Positions 58,511-64,000 of a DNA stretch of 64,000 nt are shown here, one piece after another; the stretch's first letter is position 1, and each line of letters starts with the position of its first letter. This stretch comes from Cricetomys ansorgei. Taxonomy: Eukaryota > Chordata > Mammalia > Rodentia > Nesomyidae. Both the position numbers and the translations under genes were made by a program. Location: contig JAMJFZ010001781.1 in assembly GCA_026225945.1 (NCBI GenBank), positions 358,457-422,456 on the forward strand, written 5' to 3'. A model generated the notes under the pieces. The model was not told the DNA's origin. It searched no databases and saw only the letters and a list, made by a program, of their open reading frames with translations.

Positions 58511-59144
58511 GAGTGGGACTTTGTGGGGATGAAGTTATTTTTGGGTCACTCATATGCTTATTTAGAAATAAGTTCATTAGTTCAGCAAATTGGACTTTGT
58601 TCCTTACTTTACCTTGTAATAGGTTCCCTACCTAGGGTGAGCAAATATTTGTTCATATCTTCCCTAGGAAACTTTAATGCAGCAAATTGGTGTCCAGTGT
58701 AGGAGAGGAAAGAAACAAAGATGAATTTGTGAGAGCCAGGAAGATGGCTCATTGGGTAAAAAAGTGCTTGCTATCAAGCCTGATGACCTCAGTTTAGTTC
58801 CAGGGACCCACATGGAGTGAGAAGGAGAGTATAGACTCTCACTATTTGTCCTCTGACTTCCACATGTGCATTGTGGCATGTGTATGCATGTGCACACATG
58901 CACATGAATAGATGTAATAAAAATGGAAAAATGAGTTTGGGAATTGTGATTTCATTTCCCTTGCTCTTGACAACAAGGCAGTCCCCTGATGCTGACATGT
59001 CTGAAGGTGGCACATCTATATGGGAAATCCTAATGTGGCCACCATTCCCCACGTGGTATGTGGTAGTGTGCCTTGCTATGGTTGCAGTTGCACAGGCTTT
59101 GTATGGACAACATACAACTAAGGCTGATCTTACTGAATGTAGTG

Positions 59145-59175
<31 letters not shown>

Positions 59176-61156
59176 TCCCAGGGTGGCTGTCTTCTATTGG
59201 GTGGTATGAGTGTTGTGCCTTCTGCTGGCAAGCTTTCTCTGAAGTTGTGTGGGTGCTTCTGTGTATAGTAAGACATGCAACTGAAGCTGAAGTGGCTGCC
59301 CAGCAGGAACTTGCTCGTGTAAGGAAGGAATTAAAGAAAGAGACTTGTATCTAGTGCCTTCATTGTTATTTTCCATGTGTTCTTTCATGTGATCTTATGT
59401 GAAGTAATTGGATAAGAAAGAGGACAAGATAGAGGTGTCCATTTGCTGTTTCTTGTTTCTGAGGGCAGGAAGGGAAAGGGACTACAAACTAGATCAGTGT
59501 TAAAGAGTCCATCCTAGGATCCCAATACTTGGATTTCATGAGAAGAGGATATCCCTCAGGTCTGATGTTTAAGGGAAGGGAAAAAATCTATGATTCAACA
59601 TTCAAATGGAGGTCTTTAGTAATGTCCAGATAAAGGCTGGAGAGGTGTCCTAGTGGCTAGGAGCTCCTACTGCTCTTGCAGAGGACCCAAGTTTGGCTCC
59701 CAGCATCCATACATCAGTAACTCCAGTTCCAAGGGTTCTGCCTCTCTCTTCTGCCCTCAGTGGGCACTGCACCCATTTGGAACACATGCTGACATACAGA
59801 CAACACACTCATATATGTAATATTAAAAAATACCCAAACGGTGAGGTCTTCAATGTTTTTGAAAATGTCAAAGATAATTCTGACTTAATATTTCTCTTTG
59901 TGAAGAACATGCTTTGAGGTAAAATTTATTTTAATTGTTCTATGTAGTTGATGATAGAGTACTTCTGTTTGATTGTGGTTATAATTAAAATATAGCATCT
60001 GCCTCTGTGTTGTGCAAGCTAGTTTTCACATCAACCTGATACGAGCTAGAGTCATCTGAGAGGAGGCAACCTTAATTGAGAAAATGCCTCCATAAAGTTG
60101 GGCTATAGGCATGCAAACTTGCATGACATTTTTGTCATTAGTGGTTGATGGGAGAAGTCCAGCCCATTGCCTGTGGAAACATACATGCTTGGAATAGTGA
60201 TTCTGGATTTTATAAGAAAGCAGGCTGAGCAAGTAAGTAGCACTACTCCATGGCCTCAGCATTGCCTTCTGCTTGAGTTCCTGTCCTGAGTTCCTTCAGT
60301 GATGGGCTGTGATATGGAAGTTTAGGGAATAAATCTTTTCCTTCCAAGTTGCTTTAGGTCATCCCAGCAAGAGAAACCCTAACTAACATGAGGGTGCTTC
60401 ACATCTCACCAGGAAACAAACAAAAGGCCAGGTGCACAAAACCGTGATAATCAGGGAATATTTATTCTGTCTCTGAAATGCTTGAGTAGGGAAAGAATTT
60501 TGTTTTTGTTTGTTGTTCTCCTGCCATCACAACAAATTATGCAGATAGATTTCTCTCATTTGGGGAAGTGGCCGAGGTCAGCACAACCCTAGTACAAGGG
60601 ATAAGCTTTGGCTTGGGGAAAAAAACACCTTCATGATCATGGAATCCCCTGCCAGCTAGTATGAAGGGAAAAGAATTTTTATCAGGATGTGAAAAAGAGC
60701 CTTTTACATCCTGGCTGTTGAGGCCGTGAAACACAGGGGCAGATGGACTCCATCTGAATGCTGTGGCAACATGGCTCCTCCAAAATTACTGTTTCCACCA
60801 CAGTAACGCCCACCAACGATAATGAATTAGATAAAATCTCAGAATTAAAAAAAAAAAAGAATTCAAAAGAATGCTTGTAAGTACGTTCAAACTCAGAGGA
60901 CACAAATAACTTCTGACTGTATCCCAAGAGACACGGTCAGCTGGATGAAACAGGAAGTTAATAGCAAAAATGAAAATGCAATTTAGGAAAAAGCTAGAAA
61001 TACTGAATAACAATCAAATCAATCAAAACCCCTTGGAAAGCTTCAGCAGGAGCTTCAGCAGGTCAAGGGGGAACACTGTATCAGGACCTTAGGGTAGGGG
61101 AAGAAGCGAGGCTTGCATACCGTGGTGAAGATAAGTTGGTGTGATGATAAAAACAG
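58511..61156. other. No firm gene; SINEs and a medium-copy repeat
   Basis: B3/B4-type SINEs lie on plus at about 58,735-58,925 and 59,637-59,840, and a GT repeat at 59,145-59,175. At about 59,990-60,395 is a rodent repeat with the order 'caacctgatacgagctagagtcatctgagaggaggcaacctt', 'ttataagaaagcaggctgagcaag', 'gagttccttcagtgatgggctgtgat' and the end 'gagaaaccctaactaa', possibly a hAT-type element. A short frame ending 'AAQQELARVRKELKKE' (59,285-59,354) looks like a coiled-coil relic but is too short to name. Confidence 0.45.
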
Positions 61157-61685
61157 GGCTTTATGGGATGGTAAACATTGTGGGCTCTATGGGACGGTAA
61201 ACATTGTGGGCTCTGTGGGATGGTAAAGCATTGTGGGCTCTGTGGGACGGTAAACATTGTGGGTTCTGTGGGACGGTAAGCATTGTGGGTTCTGTGGGAC
61301 GGTAAACACTGTGGGTTCTGTGGGACGGTAAACACTGTGGGCTCTGTGGGACGGTAAACACTGTGGGCTCTGTGGGACGGTAAACACTGTGGGCACTGTG
61401 GGCTCTGTGGGACGGTAAACACTGTGGGCTCTGTGGGACGGTAAAACACTGTGGGCTCTGTGGGACGGTAAACACTGTGGGCTCTGTGGGACGGTAAACA
61501 CTGTGGGCTCTGTGGGACGGTAAACACTGTGGGCTCTGTGGGACGGTAAACACTGTGGGCTCTGTGGGACGGTAAACTTTGTGGGTTCTGTGGGATGGTA
61601 AACTTTGTGGGTTCTGTGGGATGGTAAACATTGTGGGTTCTGTGGGATGGTAAACATTTTGGGTTCTATGGGATGGTAAAGTGAA
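61157..61685. repeat. 26-bp minisatellite, about 20 units
   Basis: The unit is 'ctctgtgggacggtaaac' plus 'actgtggg'. Two units have one extra base (about 61,227 and 61,445) and one has an extra 12 bp ('gggcactgtggg', about 61,390). Central units are nearly identical ('cactg', 'ggacgg'), while both edges carry variants ('cattg' or 'ctttg', 'ggatgg'). The unit length is not a multiple of three and the minus strand has no stop in any phase of it, so long frames in all three minus-strand phases are a by-product of the repeat. Confidence 0.95.
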
Positions 61686-62496
61686 AAGTTAGAGGTCTCT
61701 AGAGGAACAGAAGTGATAGAGTGAATCTGTCTCTCCATCTGTCTATGGAAAGGGAATTTACTAGACTGGCTTACAGGCTTTAGTCTAGCTAGTCCAACAA
61801 TGGTTGTGTACCAATGGAAAGTCCAAGAGTCCAGTAGTTATTCAGTTTACTAAACTGGATATCTCAGTTGGGCTTCAATATACTCTGGAATCTCTAAGAA
61901 ATAGGCTGTAATGTCAGTGAAGGAATGAAATTTTTATCAAGAGCAAGGACAAACAGGCAAAGATCAAAGAACTTCCTTCTGCCACTAGAAGGTGTGTCCC
62001 AGGTTAAAGGCAGGTCTTGGAACTTCAAAAGATTCCGATTAAAGATGGATATTTCTACTAAATTACTTAATGTTTTTTTAATTTAATTTAAGAAAAATCC
62101 CTCATACATGTACCCAGCTGTGTGGAGCTGAGTTCCCATATTACAGATGAGATTTGCTTTACTGAGATTTGCTCTTGCTATCTTCTGAGAATTGGTTTTT
62201 GCTGAAGTTCACAGAATCATTTTGCTGAGTTCCCCAGTACAAGCTGTGTTCCCATCCCAGGATACATGAGAAAAACCATGTTATCTGTAAAGTTTCTGAA
62301 GTTTGCTATTTTGAAGGACTCATGCACTTTGCTTGCACACTTTGCTTTGACCAATGGAATGTTGAATTTTGGGGGTGTGAGCCTGTAATTTCTCAATAAA
62401 ACAAATCTCCAAACACTTTTTTTGGGGCCAGTGTGGTTTGAGATTACCCATTGAGCCTTGTTTTTATCAATCCTCACTTCTCCCCTCAAGAGAACT
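61686..62496. other. No gene; possible LTR tail
   Basis: 'tctcaataaaacaaatctcc' near 62,391-62,410 and the following 'ggggccagtgtggtttgagatt' resemble the R-U5 end of an old plus-strand LTR. Nothing firm. Confidence 0.3.
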
Positions 62497-62821
62497 TGTA
62501 GGACGCCAATCCAGCACAATGCTAAGATGGCGCCGGCTTCCGGACGGCTTAGTAGTAAACAATGGCTTTGCGCATGCGCTACAGTTGAGAACAGCTTGGC
62601 TCTTGGTAACACACCTGTAACAAACCCGCAAAAGCGGATATGCAAATGAGGTGTTGCAGAGGTAGCCTATCATTAGGAACCACGATTCCTGCAGTGTATA
62701 TAAGCAGCTTGCTCTTGGGGCTTGGGGTCCTCCTGCATCATGATGAAGTGCTCCTCACAATAAAGGTGTTGAGAAGAATCCAGTTGTGGCGTCTTACTTG
62801 CTGGTCAAGGCGGGCGCGACA
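62497..62821 (+). repeat. IAP-like solo LTR with AGAACT duplication
   Basis: 325 bp from TGTAGGACG to GGCGCGACA, flanked by AGAACT at 62,491-62,496 and 62,822-62,827. U3 contains AAGATGGCGCC (YY1-type, about 62,525), TTGCGCATGCGC (NRF1-type, about 62,568) and ATGCAAAT (octamer, about 62,640). TATATAAG is at about 62,697 and AATAAA at 62,759-62,764. The U3 start and 'aagatggcgc' block resemble intracisternal A-particle LTRs. Confidence 0.88.
62570..62765 (+). promoter_or_regulatory. Core promoter and poly(A) signal of the IAP-like LTR
   Basis: NRF1-type palindrome GCGCATGCGC, octamer ATGCAAAT, TATATAAG and AATAAA occur in this order on plus at normal LTR spacing. The remaining CpGs suggest little decay. 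Activity cannot be told from sequence. Confidence 0.6.
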
Positions 62822-62827
62822 AGAACT

Positions 62828-64000
62828 GAGTTGTCTTGACCTGCTGGCGTCGGCACCCAGCCAACTCGGTATTAGTTAATTCCAGATGTAGTCAAGCCGA
62901 CACCAGTCACAACAGTCCACAGCAGTTACATTATGGGAATAGCCTGGTGTCAACATCAGAGAAAGGGATGAAAAAATGTGATGTATGAAAAAAATGGGAA
63001 TTTATTTATTCATAAAAACAATGAAATTATGTTGTTTGCAGGCAAAATACAGTGGAGATTATCATCTTAATTAGTGAGGCTCAGGTAACTGTCTATGTTT
63101 TCTTTCATATCAGTTTCTACATTATGCTTACATAAATGATATCATGTAAGATATATTTCATGAAATTGGAGGCAAAGCTGTATAGCTGAAAAATGATGTC
63201 ACAGGGCTGAGATGAGAGATGAAAAATGGGCAGGAGGTTGGTAACTGAGGGATTGTGCTCAGTATTCAGGATGTACTTTAAGACACACTGTGTCCAGTGA
63301 ATGAAAAATTAAAGGATAATAAGTTTAATACAACTATAGTATTTTATTATTTGATTCACTCTTACATAAATATTTCCTGAGTTTTATTTCATATAGAAAA
63401 TGATACTGTACATTGAAATTTTAAATATTAAATCTTAAAAGTTAAGAGAAACAGAGACACTTAGATTACTCAAAAATAAAATAATTGACTTAACACTTTT
63501 TAGTCAATTTTACTGTCATCAAATATATATTAATATAAATGTTTTCTCTATTCATCTATATCTCCATACTCACGTACATGTATGCCTACATACGATTGTA
63601 TGCCTACATGTGTGCATATTACACATAACTCTTTAACTACACATAACTCTTTAAATGTCATGTATCAATGTCTTTAAGCATATATCAGTGCCTATATATT
63701 TCCTTATCCAAGTTGTAAAGTACTTTTTCACAAAGGACTTCACAGTTCTTAGATTGCATAGCCATAATATTGAGAAAATTCCCATATGTTCTCTCTCTGA
63801 AGGAAAACTGCAGCTTGCCGAGAAAGGTATATTGGCAGCATTCTGTCACTCCTGTTGAGGCCACCTCTTCATGGCCTCCATCTCTGGCCTCTGCATTCTG
63901 GTGATGGGCTGTGAGATGACTGACCCTGGAATCTCAAATTTCTTCCATGGGATTGGTTGGCAATTGAAGTCTTGCAGCAGATAGTGGCTTTGAGATTTGG
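62828..64000. other. No gene seen
   Basis: AT-rich sequence with short frames and no motif or recognisable repeat. Confidence 0.35.

Noticed and set aside
58871..59354. Frames with a hydrophobic segment and a coiled-coil end as a gene
   Set aside because: They read through a SINE and a GT microsatellite; only the last 20 or so residues look protein-like, too little to support.
61081..61738. Three long minus-strand frames of proline/histidine-rich repeats as a gene
   Set aside because: All three phases are open because the 26-bp unit lacks stops; no start context, introns or flanking coding sequence support a protein.
62822..62914. Longer IAP-like LTR ending at CACAACA (62,914)
   Set aside because: The AGAACT duplication fits only the shorter end at 62,821.
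1..64000. CRISPR array, phage or bacterial defence island
   Set aside because: All repeats seen are SINE, LTR, L1, microsatellite or minisatellite; the sequence is plainly mammalian.

Overview
The window is mammalian and most likely from a muroid rodent (mouse, rat, hamster or deer-mouse group). The evidence is B1- and B2-type SINEs, decayed L1, IAP-type and gamma-type endogenous retroviruses (ERVs), and exons of a takusan/SPEER-like coiled-coil gene, a family I know only from rodents. There are no bacterial-type operons, CRISPR arrays or phage genes. Most of the window is transposon-derived or unassigned intergenic DNA. The species cannot be fixed from sequence alone.

Layout. 1-5.9 kb: decayed repeats, including an ERV-L-like reverse transcriptase scrap, an LTR relic, an exon-like relic on the minus strand and several SINEs. 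5,941-14,785: a nearly complete class I (gammaretrovirus-type) provirus on the minus strand, with 5' LTR, tRNA-Pro-like primer site, glycoGag-like leader, gag, pro, pol, env, polypurine tract and 3' LTR. Every gene is broken by frameshifts or stops. 15.5-18.9 kb: a pile-up of further LTRs, ending with a solo LTR of the same family as the provirus, in opposite orientation, with a 4-bp target duplication.

21.6-32.8 kb: five minus-strand exons of a takusan/SPEER-like gene. A class II (IAP-like) provirus at 25,974-31,580 sits inside one coding exon, with a clean 6-bp duplication (TATTTG). Exon-phase arithmetic also indicates two single-base deletions, so this is a pseudogene. 32.8-54.5 kb: mostly unassigned sequence with scattered SINEs, two coding-like relics and one old MaLR-like LTR. 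54.5-55.6 kb: antisense L1 ORF2 remnant. 56.5-58.5 kb: a short non-autonomous LTR element with primer site and polypurine tract. 61.15-61.68 kb: a 26-bp minisatellite. 62,497-62,821: an IAP-like solo LTR with a 6-bp duplication.

Nothing here works together as a host pathway. The window is best read as a record of successive retroviral insertions, one of them into a host exon. I found no clearly new biological system. The most informative observations are the exon-disrupting provirus, the LTR mosaic and missing duplication of the gamma provirus, its long glycoGag-like leader frame, and the unusual primer site and pol deletion of the IAP-like provirus. All family assignments come from reading motifs, not from database searches.
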